From the NCBI GenBank assembly GCA_035548055.1, contig DASZTL010000091.1:1-64000 (forward strand): DNA of 64,000 bases. Reading direction: 5' to 3'. Shown one piece after another: positions 1-7,500 of the stretch. The notes beneath the pieces are model-generated. The model was given only the letters and a program-made list of their open reading frames with translations. It was not told the origin of the DNA and searched no databases. Within the stretch, counting starts at the first letter, position 1. Each line of letters opens with the position of its first letter. The position numbers and the translations under genes were made by a program. The stretch comes from DASZTV01 sp035548055 (lineage in GTDB: Bacteria; Actinomycetota; Actinomycetes; JAFAQI01).

Positions 1-399
1 GGGGCGCGGGTCCTCGACGCCGATCCGACCGTCGGTGAGCCGATACAGCCGCGGCAAGTCCCGAGCGCTGAGCCCGGTCAGGCGCACCTGCGAACCGTCG
101 GTGCGCACGGCCCACAACGCCGTCCGCTCGCCGACGCGGACCGCGGCCAGTCGGTCCCACGGCACCGAGCGCTTGCCGAACAGCGCGCGGACGACGAGGC
201 CGGAGCTGCTCACGTCCACGCCCGTACGCAGGATCCAGATCGCCACGAACACAGGAACGAGCAGGACGAGCAGCGTCCACGGTGGATCGCCGGCCGCCAG
301 GGGAACCGCGCAGACCAGGGCGAGCCCGACCGCGAGCAGCCCCAGCCGGCCGGACCGCAGCTTGGTCGGGCGGGCACGGGCGTTCGGGACGGTGCTCAT
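1..399 (-). CDS. PH-domain membrane protein, 3' end cut by window edge
   Basis: The first 133 codons are present, read leftwards from an ATG at 399; the reading frame is still open at base 1. Residues about 17-37 and 40-56 are hydrophobic and look like a two-helix hairpin. The stretch after it (DVSSSGLVVRALFG, then VPWDRLAAVRVGE) resembles the start of a bacterial PH domain as found in small actinobacterial membrane proteins. The gene is divergent from ilvD with about 60 bases between the two starts. An ATG at 407 is out of frame. Function unknown; the family name is by pattern only. Confidence 0.7.
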   Translation of the reverse strand, partial: MSTVPNARARPTKLRSGRLGLLAVGLALVCAVPLAAGDPPWTLLVLLVPVFVAIWILRTGVDVSSSGLVVRALFGKRSVPWDRLAAVRVGERTALWAVRTDGSQVRLTGLSARDLPRLYRLTDGRIGVEDPRP

Positions 400-449
400 G
401 CGGTCATGGTCCCAGATGTCGTGCGGCCGGAACCGCCGGACGGTGCGCG

Positions 450-455
450 TAGGAT
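450..455 (+). promoter_or_regulatory. -10 box of ilvD (leaderless)
   Basis: TAGGAT lies 7 bases before the GTG at 463. No Shine-Dalgarno sequence precedes that GTG, so transcription probably starts at or next to the start codon. No good -35 box is seen. Confidence 0.5.
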
Positions 456-462
456 GCCGCGC

Positions 463-2172
463 GTGACCAGCTCCGAAGCCGGGGGAGCCTCCCCAGACAA
501 GCCTGACCTCAAGCCCCGCAGCCGTGACGTCACCGACGGGTACGAGCGGGCCGGCGCCCGCGCCATGTTGCGCGCCGTGGGCCTCACCGACGACGACTGG
601 GAGAAGCCGCAGATCGGCATCGCCTCGTCGTGGAACGAGATCACGCCCTGCAACCTGTCCCTGGCTCGGCTCGCTCAGCGGGCCAAGGATGGCGTCCGGC
701 AGGCCGGCGGCGTCCCGTTGGAGTTCGGCACGATCTCGGTGTCCGACGGCATCTCGATGGGCCACGAGGGCATGCACGCCTCGCTCGTCTCGCGCGAGGT
801 GATTGCGGACTCGGTCGAGACGGTGATGTTCGCGGAGCGGCTCGACGGATCGGTGCTGCTTGCCGGCTGCGACAAGTCGCTGCCGGGCATGCTGATGGCT
901 GCGGCGAGGCTCGATCTCGCCTCGGTGTTCCTCTACGCCGGCACGTCGCTGCCCGGCCGGCTTGACGATCGCGACCTGACGATCATCGATGCTTTCGAGG
1001 GCGTCGGCGCCTGTGCGCTCGGTCGCATCACAAGCGACGAGCTCGATGCGATCGAGCGCAACGTGTGTCCGGGTGAGGGCGCCTGCGCCGGGATGTACAC
1101 CGCGAACACGATGGCGAGTGCCTTCGAGGCGATCGGGATGTCGGTGCCCGGCAGCGCCGCACCCCCCGCCGTGGACCGTCGCCGCGATGAGGCAGCCGTT
1201 GCATCCGGTGAAGCCGTGGTCGCCATGCTGCGCGAAGGAATCACCGCGCGCGCGATCCTCACGAAGCAGGCGTTCGAGAACGCGATCACCGTCGTCATGG
1301 CGCTCGGTGGCTCGACCAACGCCGTACTGCACCTCCTGGCGATCGCGCATGAGGCGAAGGTCGATCTCTCCCTCGACGACTTCAACCGAATCGGCGACAA
1401 GACGCCGCTGCTTGCCGACGTGAAGCCGTTCGGTCGTCACGTGATGACAGATGTCGACCGCGTCGGTGGCATCCCGGTCGTGATGAAGGCGCTGCTCGAC
1501 GCCGGCCTCCTCCACGGAGACTGCCTCACGGTCACCGGCAAGACCGTTGCCGAGAACCTCGCGGCGCTGGCGCCGAGGGACCTCGACGGCGACGTCTTGC
1601 GGGCGCTGTCCAACCCGCTACACCCAACGGGGGGCATGACGATCGTCCGGGGATCGCTAGCTCCGGAGGGTGCGGTCGTGAAGACTTCCGGCTTCGACCG
1701 CGCGGTCATCGAGGGGACGGCGCGTGTCTTCGACACCGAGAAGCCGGCGATGGACGCCGTCACGAACGGTGAGCTGAAGGCCGGTGACGTGGTCGTCATT
1801 CGCTACGAAGGCCCGCGGGGCGGCCCCGGCATGCGGGAGATGCTCGCTGTCACGGGGGCCATCAAGGGCGCTGGACTCGGCAAGGACGTCCTGCTGCTCA
1901 CCGACGGCCGCTTCTCCGGCGGTACGACGGGCCTGTGCATCGGCCACGTCGCGCCAGAGGCCACCGACGGCGGGCCGATCGCCTTCGTGAAGGACGGCGA
2001 CCGGATCCGACTCGACGTCGGGGCGCGAACCCTGGACCTGCTGGTCGATCCGGACGAGCTGGAGCGTCGCAAGGAGGGCTGGGCGCCGCCGCCGCCTCGC
2101 TACCCGACCGGTGTGCTCGGCAAGTACGCCCGCCTCGTCGGCTCGGCGGCGCACGGAGCCGTCACCAATTGA
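463..2172 (+). CDS. ilvD: dihydroxy-acid dehydratase
   Basis: IlvD dehydrates 2,3-dihydroxy-isovalerate and -methylvalerate to the 2-keto acids, the third common step of Val/Ile synthesis, in the cytoplasm. Cysteines at about residues 63 (NEITPCNLS), 136 (LAGCDKSLPG) and 208 (GEGACAGMYTANT) are the expected iron-sulfur ligands; three such Cys fits the [2Fe-2S] type. Length is 569 aa from the GTG at 463, which I prefer because a TAGGAT -10 box sits just before it. In-frame ATGs at 406 and 454 are upstream of, or inside, that promoter. It is the first ilv gene of the cluster but has its own promoter. Confidence 0.95.
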   Translation: MTSSEAGGASPDKPDLKPRSRDVTDGYERAGARAMLRAVGLTDDDWEKPQIGIASSWNEITPCNLSLARLAQRAKDGVRQAGGVPLEFGTISVSDGISMGHEGMHASLVSREVIADSVETVMFAERLDGSVLLAGCDKSLPGMLMAAARLDLASVFLYAGTSLPGRLDDRDLTIIDAFEGVGACALGRITSDELDAIERNVCPGEGACAGMYTANTMASAFEAIGMSVPGSAAPPAVDRRRDEAAVASGEAVVAMLREGITARAILTKQAFENAITVVMALGGSTNAVLHLLAIAHEAKVDLSLDDFNRIGDKTPLLADVKPFGRHVMTDVDRVGGIPVVMKALLDAGLLHGDCLTVTGKTVAENLAALAPRDLDGDVLRALSNPLHPTGGMTIVRGSLAPEGAVVKTSGFDRAVIEGTARVFDTEKPAMDAVTNGELKAGDVVVIRYEGPRGGPGMREMLAVTGAIKGAGLGKDVLLLTDGRFSGGTTGLCIGHVAPEATDGGPIAFVKDGDRIRLDVGARTLDLLVDPDELERRKEGWAPPPPRYPTGVLGKYARLVGSAAHGAVTN

Positions 2173-2176
2173 TGCG

Positions 2177-2235
2177 GTGATCTTGACGTAGTGCGCCCAT
2201 CAGCGCGCGTGTGAGGCGCACAACGTCAAGATCAC
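2177..2235 (+). terminator. Long inverted repeat after ilvD, possible terminator
   Basis: Perfect 13-base arms GTGATCTTGACGT (2177-2189) and ACGTCAAGATCAC (2223-2235) begin 4 bases after the ilvD stop. A second inner pairing, TGCGCC with GGCGCA, extends the stem after a 2x2 internal loop. No U-run follows, so it is not a classical intrinsic terminator; it may stop transcription, protect the 3' end, or bind a protein. Confidence 0.5.
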
Positions 2236-2251
2236 GGAGGGTGGTGCGGGC

Positions 2252-2280
2252 TTGACTTGTCGGGGCTCGTAGTCCAACGT
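2252..2280 (+). promoter_or_regulatory. Promoter of the ilvB leader
   Basis: A -35 box TTGACT (2252-2257) and a -10 box CAACGT (2275-2280) are separated by 17 bases. The leader-peptide GTG begins 6 bases after the -10, so the leader peptide itself would be leaderless. Confidence 0.6.
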
Positions 2281-2286
2281 TGTTGC

Positions 2287-2325
2287 GTGCGTCGAATTCT
2301 CGTAGTTAGTGAGCGCGTGCTCTGA
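2287..2325 (+). CDS. ilvB leader peptide
   Basis: A 12-codon frame, GTG to TGA, encodes VRRILVVSERVL. The consecutive codons ATT CTC GTA GTT (Ile-Leu-Val-Val) are the regulatory run, and GTA and ATT are uncommon codons in this GC-rich genome. Leader peptides with such a run are known before ilvB in streptomycetes, mycobacteria and corynebacteria. Stalling here for lack of charged Ile/Leu/Val tRNA would control the terminator at 2348-2379. Confidence 0.75.
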   Translation: MRRILVVSERVL

Positions 2326-2379
2326 GGTAACACTCAGTTCACGTGCCGCCCCTTCGCGCTTTTGCGCAAGGGGCTTTTT
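2312..2379 (+). promoter_or_regulatory. Transcription attenuator of ilvBNC
   Basis: The intrinsic terminator has arms GCCCCTTCGCGC (2348-2359) and GCGCAAGGGGC (2364-2374) with one bulged C, a TTTT loop and a TTTTT tail (2375-2379). A small hairpin CTGAG/CTCAG (2322-2326, 2333-2337) covers the leader stop. AGCGCG (2312-2317, inside the leader ORF) can pair with CGCGCT (2355-2360) of the terminator arm, a possible antiterminator freed when a ribosome stalls on the branched-chain codons. The overall scheme is established for ilvB in Actinobacteria; the exact pairing here is my inference. Confidence 0.75.
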
Positions 2380-2426
2380 CGTGAGACGGCGCAAGTGCAG
2401 GCAACAACGAGAACGAGTAGTCGGGA

Positions 2427-4223
2427 GTGATGACGGTGGCGGAGCGGGTGACCGGAGCGCAGGCCATGGTGCGTGCACTGGAGGAGCTGGACGCCCAGGT
2501 CGTATTCGGTATTCCGGGCGGGGCCATCCTTCCGGCGTACGACCCCCTCTTCGACTCCAAGCGGCTTCGTCACATCCTGGTCCGTCACGAGCAGGGAGCA
2601 GGACACGCGGCGACCGGTTACGCCCAGGCGACGGGGCGCGTCGGCGTGTGCATGGCGACGAGTGGGCCGGGCGCGACGAACCTGGTGACGCCGATCGCCG
2701 ACGCCTACATGGACTCGGTGCCGCTCGTCGCGATCACCGGCCAAGTGCCGTCGTCCGCGATCGGAACCGACGCCTTCCAGGAGGCGGACATCTGCGGCAT
2801 CACCATGCCGATCACCAAGCACAACTTCCTGGTGCAGAACCCGGGCGAGATCGGCCGCACCCTTGCGGAGGCGTTCCACATCGCGGCCACGGGCCGGCCC
2901 GGTCCGGTGCTCGTGGACATCCCGAAGGACCTGCTTCAGGCGCAGACCGAGTTCAGCTGGCCGGTCGAGCTGAACCTGCCCGGCTACCGACCGGCAGCGA
3001 AACCGCACGGCAAGCAGGTGCGCGAGGCCGCGCGGCTGATGGTCGAAGCGAAGCGTCCTGTGCTCTACGTCGGTGGCGGTGTCCTCAAGGCACGTGCCGC
3101 CGCTGAGCTGCGCAGGCTTGCGGAGGTCTCCGGCATCCCGGTCGTGACCACGCTGATGGCGCGAGGCGCGTTCCCCGACTCCCATCCGCAGCACATGGGA
3201 ATGCCAGGAATGCACGGGACGGTGTCCGCTGTCGCAGCGTTGCAGCGCTCGGACCTGCTCATCGCCCTCGGCGCGCGGTTCGACGACCGGGTGACCGGCA
3301 AGCTGTCGACGTTCGCGCCAGGGGCGGCCGTCGTGCACGCAGACATCGATCCAGCCGAGATCTCGAAGAACCGTCTCGCCGACGTGCCGATCGTGGGTGA
3401 CGTGCGCGAGGTGATCGCCGACCTCGTCGTCGCACTCGAGGCCGAGCACGAGGCCGGTCGCAAGGGCGACTACGCGGCATGGTGGAAGCAGTGCAACGGC
3501 TGGAAGAAGACCTACCCGCTCGGGTACGACGAGCACGAGGACGGCACGCTCGTCCCGCAGTACGTCATCGACCGGCTCGGCAAGATCGCCGGTTCCGACA
3601 CGGTGATCGTGGCGGGCGTCGGCCAGCACCAGATGTGGGCCTCGCAGTTCATCTCCTACGAGAACCCCTACACCTGGATCAACTCGGGCGGTCTTGGCAC
3701 GATGGGCTTCGCGGTGCCCGCGGCGATGGGCGCCAAGGTCGGTCGGCCGGACGCACTCGTATGGGCGGTCGACGGTGACGGCTGCTTCCAGATGACGAAC
3801 CAGGAGCTGACGACCTGCGCCATCGAGGGCATCCCGATCAAGGTCGCCGTGATCAACAACGGTTCGCTCGGCATGGTCCGGCAGTGGCAGACCCTTTTCT
3901 ACGAGGGGCGCTACTCCAACACCGACCTCAAGGCCGGGCGCTCCCAGTACCTGCCGGACTTCGTCATGCTCGCGGAGGCAATGGGTTGCGTCGGGCTGCG
4001 CTGTGAATCGGCAGCGGACGTCGACGCGACCATCGAGAAGGCAATGGCCGTCAACGACGCACCGGTCGTCGTCGACTTCGTCGTCGGCAAGGACGCGATG
4101 GTGTGGCCGATGGTGGCGGCCGGTACCTCCAATGACGACATCAAGATCGCACGCGAGACCGCGCCCGACTTCGATTACGAGATGGGCGAGGTCGTCGATG
4201 AAACGGAGGGTGGACGTGAGTAG
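2427..4223 (+). CDS. ilvB: acetolactate synthase, large (catalytic) subunit
   Basis: IlvB is a TPP-dependent enzyme joining two pyruvates, or pyruvate and 2-ketobutyrate, to make acetolactate or acetohydroxybutyrate. The catalytic Glu is in the RHEQGAGHAA motif (residues about 51-60). The TPP/Mg motif GDGCFQMTNQEL followed by NNGSLGMVRQWQ lies at about 450-490. About 598 aa is the usual length. The start is uncertain: GTG 2427, ATG 2430 and GTG 2436 are all in frame, and the GGGAG at 2423-2427 is best spaced for 2436. ilvN overlaps its 3' end by 8 bases, so the two subunits are translationally coupled. Confidence 0.95.
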   Translation: MMTVAERVTGAQAMVRALEELDAQVVFGIPGGAILPAYDPLFDSKRLRHILVRHEQGAGHAATGYAQATGRVGVCMATSGPGATNLVTPIADAYMDSVPLVAITGQVPSSAIGTDAFQEADICGITMPITKHNFLVQNPGEIGRTLAEAFHIAATGRPGPVLVDIPKDLLQAQTEFSWPVELNLPGYRPAAKPHGKQVREAARLMVEAKRPVLYVGGGVLKARAAAELRRLAEVSGIPVVTTLMARGAFPDSHPQHMGMPGMHGTVSAVAALQRSDLLIALGARFDDRVTGKLSTFAPGAAVVHADIDPAEISKNRLADVPIVGDVREVIADLVVALEAEHEAGRKGDYAAWWKQCNGWKKTYPLGYDEHEDGTLVPQYVIDRLGKIAGSDTVIVAGVGQHQMWASQFISYENPYTWINSGGLGTMGFAVPAAMGAKVGRPDALVWAVDGDGCFQMTNQELTTCAIEGIPIKVAVINNGSLGMVRQWQTLFYEGRYSNTDLKAGRSQYLPDFVMLAEAMGCVGLRCESAADVDATIEKAMAVNDAPVVVDFVVGKDAMVWPMVAAGTSNDDIKIARETAPDFDYEMGEVVDETEGGRE

Positions 4224-4740
4224 GCACACGCTTTCGGTCCTCGTCGAGAACAAGCCCGGCGTGCTGGCCCGCGTTTCCGCCTTGTTCTCGCGGCGCGGGT
4301 TCAACATCGACTCGCTCGCGGTGGGTCCGACCGAGCACTCCGACGTCTCGCGAATGACGATCGTGGTCAACGTCGAGGACCTCCCGCTCGAGCAGGTGAC
4401 GAAGCAGCTCAACAAGCTGGTCAACGTGCTGAAGGTCGTCGAGCTCGAGTCGGAGTCGGCGATTCAGCGTGAGCTGTTGCTGGTCAAGGTCAAGGCCGAC
4501 CAGGCGATCCGCACGCAGGTGCTCGAGATCGTTCAGGTCTTCCGGGCCAAGGTCGTCGATGTCGCGACGGATGCCGTCACGATCGAGGTGACCGGCACCG
4601 CGGACAAGCTGGACGCCTTCATTCGGGTGCTCGAGCCGTACGGCATCCGCGAGCTCGTCCAGTCCGGGGTGGTCGCGGTCGGACGCGGCGCTCGTAGCAT
4701 TACTGATCGAACCCTTCGTTCTGTTGAGAGGACTGCATAG
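4216..4740 (+). CDS. ilvN: acetolactate synthase, small (regulatory) subunit
   Basis: IlvN activates IlvB and confers valine feedback inhibition. The N-terminal ACT domain (TLSVLVENKPGVLARVSALFSRRGFNIDSL, residues about 4-35, in two overlapping blocks) is followed by the second ALS_ss domain with the QLNKLVNVLKVVEL stretch. At 174 aa it is of normal size. The GTG at 4216 is preceded by GGAGGG with 5 bases of spacing and overlaps the ilvB stop. A frame open far upstream (from about 4003) is inside ilvB and not used. Confidence 0.95.
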   Translation: MSRHTLSVLVENKPGVLARVSALFSRRGFNIDSLAVGPTEHSDVSRMTIVVNVEDLPLEQVTKQLNKLVNVLKVVELESESAIQRELLLVKVKADQAIRTQVLEIVQVFRAKVVDVATDAVTIEVTGTADKLDAFIRVLEPYGIRELVQSGVVAVGRGARSITDRTLRSVERTA

Positions 4741-4742
4741 CC

Positions 4743-5741
4743 GTGCCCGAGATCTTTTACGACGACGATGCCGACCTGGCGCTTGTCCAAGGCCGCAAGG
4801 TCGCCATCCTCGGCTACGGCTCGCAGGGCCACGCCCACGCTCTGAACCTGCGTGACTCCGGGGTCGACGTACGCGTCGGTCTGCCCGAGGGTTCGAAGAG
4901 CCGCGCCGCCGCCGAGGCGGAGGGCCTTCGGGTCGTCACGCCTGCCGAGGCATCGGCGGAGGCCGACCTGATCATGGTGCTCGCGCCGGACACGGTGCAG
5001 CGTCACCTCTTCACCGACGACATCGAGCCGAACCTGAAGGACGGCGACGCGCTGTTCTTCGGTCATGGCTTCAACATCCGCTTCGGCTACATCACCGCAC
5101 CGGCCGGGGTGACGGTTGCCATGGTCGCGCCGAAGGGCCCGGGTCACCTGGTCCGCCGCCAGTTCCAGGAGGGTCGCGGCGTGCCGTGCCTCGTGGCTGT
5201 CGAGCAGGACCCGGACGGCAACGGCCAGGCACTCGCGCTGTCCTACGCGAAAGGCATCGGCGGCACTCGCCCCGGCACGCTGAAGACCACGTTCACCGAG
5301 GAGACCGAGACCGACCTGTTCGGCGAGCAGGCTGTCCTCTGCGGCGGTGTGTCGGCGCTGGTCCAGGCGGGGTTCGAGACGCTGACCGAGGCCGGCTACC
5401 AGCCGGAGGCGGCGTACTTCGAGTGCCTGCACGAGCTGAAGCTCATCGTCGACCTCATGTACGAAGGCGGCCTGGCCAAGATGCGCTGGTCGATCTCGGA
5501 CACGGCCGAGTACGGCGACTACACCCGCGGCCCGCGCGTCATCACCGACGCCACCAAGGCTGAGATGAAGCGAATCCTCGGTGAGATCCAGGACGGCACG
5601 TTCGCCCGCGAGTGGATCGCCGAGGACGACGCCGGCCGGCCGAACTTCGACAAGTACCGCGCCGAGGGCGCTGCCCACCCGATCGAAGAGGTAGGCGGCA
5701 AGCTCCGCGGGCTCATGAGCTGGATCAAGCAAGACGCGTAG
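4743..5741 (+). CDS. ilvC: ketol-acid reductoisomerase (class I)
   Basis: IlvC converts acetolactate/acetohydroxybutyrate to the dihydroxy acids using NADPH and Mg2+. The Rossmann motif GYGSQGHAHALNL is at about residues 23-35. The C-terminal knotted domain carries the metal-binding acidic residues (ECLHELKLIVDLMYEGG, about 225-241). At 332 aa it is a short class I enzyme. The GTG at 4743 is 3 bases after the ilvN stop, so it is part of ilvBNC. Confidence 0.96.
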   Translation: MPEIFYDDDADLALVQGRKVAILGYGSQGHAHALNLRDSGVDVRVGLPEGSKSRAAAEAEGLRVVTPAEASAEADLIMVLAPDTVQRHLFTDDIEPNLKDGDALFFGHGFNIRFGYITAPAGVTVAMVAPKGPGHLVRRQFQEGRGVPCLVAVEQDPDGNGQALALSYAKGIGGTRPGTLKTTFTEETETDLFGEQAVLCGGVSALVQAGFETLTEAGYQPEAAYFECLHELKLIVDLMYEGGLAKMRWSISDTAEYGDYTRGPRVITDATKAEMKRILGEIQDGTFAREWIAEDDAGRPNFDKYRAEGAAHPIEEVGGKLRGLMSWIKQDA

Positions 5742-5766
5742 CTCGTCGTTCGCGCAGAGCACTCAC

Positions 5767-5847
5767 CGAAGTAGCACATGTTGCTCCACTCGAACCGGAC
5801 ACCACGCTCATAACTGGCCGGCCGGAACGACTTCATGTGCTACTTCG
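5767..5847. repeat. Palindromic element, copy 1 (GAAGTAGCACAT arms)
   Basis: Perfect 14-base arms CGAAGTAGCACATG (5767-5780) and CATGTGCTACTTCG (5834-5847) enclose 53 bases, between ilvC and the serA promoter. The same arm sequence recurs at 22932-23016 and, damaged, at about 21743-21780. It could end ilvBNC transcription, but there is no U-run. See findings. Confidence 0.75.
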
Positions 5848-5895
5848 AACGAGCAGACCTGCCGATCGCCTGCGATTCGGTCAGGTCGGCGTCGG

Positions 5896-5901
5896 TAGGG
5901 T
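5896..5901 (+). promoter_or_regulatory. -10 box of serA (leaderless)
   Basis: TAGGGT lies 6 bases before the GTG at 5908; there is no ribosome binding site between them. Confidence 0.55.
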
Positions 5902-5907
5902 TGGCTG

Positions 5908-7500
5908 GTGTCCAAGGCCGTCGTACTAATCGCTGAAGAGCTGGCGCCGGCGGCGCTGGAGGTACTTGCTGAGGACTGCGAGGTTCGCCACGTCGACGGC
6001 GCGGATCGGGCGGCCCTGCTGCCCGCGCTCGCCGACGTCGACGCGGTCATCGTGCGCAGCGCGACCCAGATCGACGCCGAGGCGCTCGCGGCCGGCAGCC
6101 GGCTCAAGGTTGTCGCTCGTGCGGGGGTAGGCCTCGACAACGTCGACACCGAAGCCGCGACGGCGCGCGGCGTACTCGTGGTGAATGCCCCGACCTCGAA
6201 CATCACATCTGCGGCGGAGCACGCCGTCGCACTGCTGCTCTCGGCGGCGCGCAACATCCCGGCGGCGAACGAGAGCTTGAAGGCAGGGCAGTGGAAGCGC
6301 AGCGCCTTCACGGGTGTCGAGGTCACCGACAAGACGGTCGGTGTGGTTGGCCTCGGCAAGATCGGCCAGCTGTTCGCCGAACGGCTGAAGGCATTCGGGG
6401 TGCGGCTGGTCGCGTACGACCCCTACGTCCCAGCTGCGCGTGGCGCGCAGCTCGGGGTGCAGATGATGACCCTCGACGAGGTGCTCGCAGAGAGCGACTT
6501 CGTGTCGATCCACCTTCCGAAGACCAAGGAGACCGCCGGCCTGATCGGCGAGCGAGAGATCGGGCTGATGAAGCCAGGTGCCATCCTCGTCAATGCCGCG
6601 CGCGGCGGGCTGGTCGACGAAGCCGCCCTCGCGCTGGCACTCAAGGAAGGCCGCATCGGCGGGGCCGCGTTCGACGTCTACGCGACGGAGCCGTGCACCG
6701 ACTCGCCGCTGTTCGCCGAGCCCAGAGCCGTCGTCACCCCGCACCTGGGTGCCTCGACGGCCGAAGCGCAGGACAAGGCCGGCCTTGCGGTTGCGCGTTC
6801 GGTGAAGCTGGCCCTCGCCGGCGAGCTCGTCCCTGACGCCGTCAACGTCAAGGGCGGTGCCGTTGCTGAGGAGCTGCGGCCGAGCCTTCCACTGATCGAG
6901 CGGCTGGGGCGGCTGTTCACCGCCTTGGCGGCGGGCGCACCGGCGAGCTTGACCGTCGACATCCGTGGCGAGATCGCTGCGCACGACGTCTCCGTCCTTC
7001 AGCTCGGGGCGCTGAAGGGCGTCTTCGCTGACGTCGTAGAGGACCAGGTCACCTATGTGAATGCACCCCTCCTCGCGGCGGAGCGCGGCGTCGAGGTGAC
7101 GCTGACCTCCGACGAGGAGTGCCCGGACTACCGGAACCTGATCACGGTTCGGGGGGCCCTGCCCGACGGGACGACGGTGTCCGTCGGCGGGAACCTGACC
7201 GGGCCGCGGATGGTGCAGAAGCTGGTGGGGGTCAACGGATTCGACGTCGAGGTGGCGCTCGCCGAAGACATGGTCTTCGTGACCTACGAGGACCGGCCAG
7301 GCATCGTCGGTGCCGTCGGCCAGCTGCTCGGGCAGGCAGGGGTGAACATCGCCGGGATGCAGGTGTCCCGTACGTCGGAGGGCGGCTCAGCGCTCATGGT
7401 GCTGACGATCGACTCGGCGATCCCGCCCGCCGTCCTCGACGAGATCACCAGCACTGTCGGCGCCTCGCACGTCCGCGCCGCGCACCTTCCCGTCGACTGA
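5908..7500 (+). CDS. serA: D-3-phosphoglycerate dehydrogenase
   Basis: SerA oxidises 3-phosphoglycerate to 3-phosphohydroxypyruvate with NAD+, the first step of serine synthesis. The order is a substrate-binding N-terminus, a Rossmann domain (VGVVGLGKIGQLFAERL, about residues 146-162), catalytic Arg/Glu/His region ending in TPHLGASTAEAQ (about 275-286), an intervening domain, and a C-terminal ACT domain (FVTYEDRPGIVGAVGQLLG, about 456-474). At 530 aa it is the long, serine-regulated form of mycobacteria. The stop overlaps the next ATG (TGATG). Confidence 0.95.
   Translation: MSKAVVLIAEELAPAALEVLAEDCEVRHVDGADRAALLPALADVDAVIVRSATQIDAEALAAGSRLKVVARAGVGLDNVDTEAATARGVLVVNAPTSNITSAAEHAVALLLSAARNIPAANESLKAGQWKRSAFTGVEVTDKTVGVVGLGKIGQLFAERLKAFGVRLVAYDPYVPAARGAQLGVQMMTLDEVLAESDFVSIHLPKTKETAGLIGEREIGLMKPGAILVNAARGGLVDEAALALALKEGRIGGAAFDVYATEPCTDSPLFAEPRAVVTPHLGASTAEAQDKAGLAVARSVKLALAGELVPDAVNVKGGAVAEELRPSLPLIERLGRLFTALAAGAPASLTVDIRGEIAAHDVSVLQLGALKGVFADVVEDQVTYVNAPLLAAERGVEVTLTSDEECPDYRNLITVRGALPDGTTVSVGGNLTGPRMVQKLVGVNGFDVEVALAEDMVFVTYEDRPGIVGAVGQLLGQAGVNIAGMQVSRTSEGGSALMVLTIDSAIPPAVLDEITSTVGASHVRAAHLPVD

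Noticed and set aside
2173..2426. T-box riboswitch before ilvB
   Set aside because: No specifier loop or T-box bulge sequence is present; the leader-peptide explanation fits better.
2334..4424. Very long open frame on the minus strand opposite ilvB-ilvN (also 13556-15577 opposite leuB-ilvE and 43945-46305 opposite smc)
   Set aside because: These are shadows of GC-rich codons. The proteins are low-complexity Arg/Asp/His-rich without any family pattern, and the plus-strand genes are certain.
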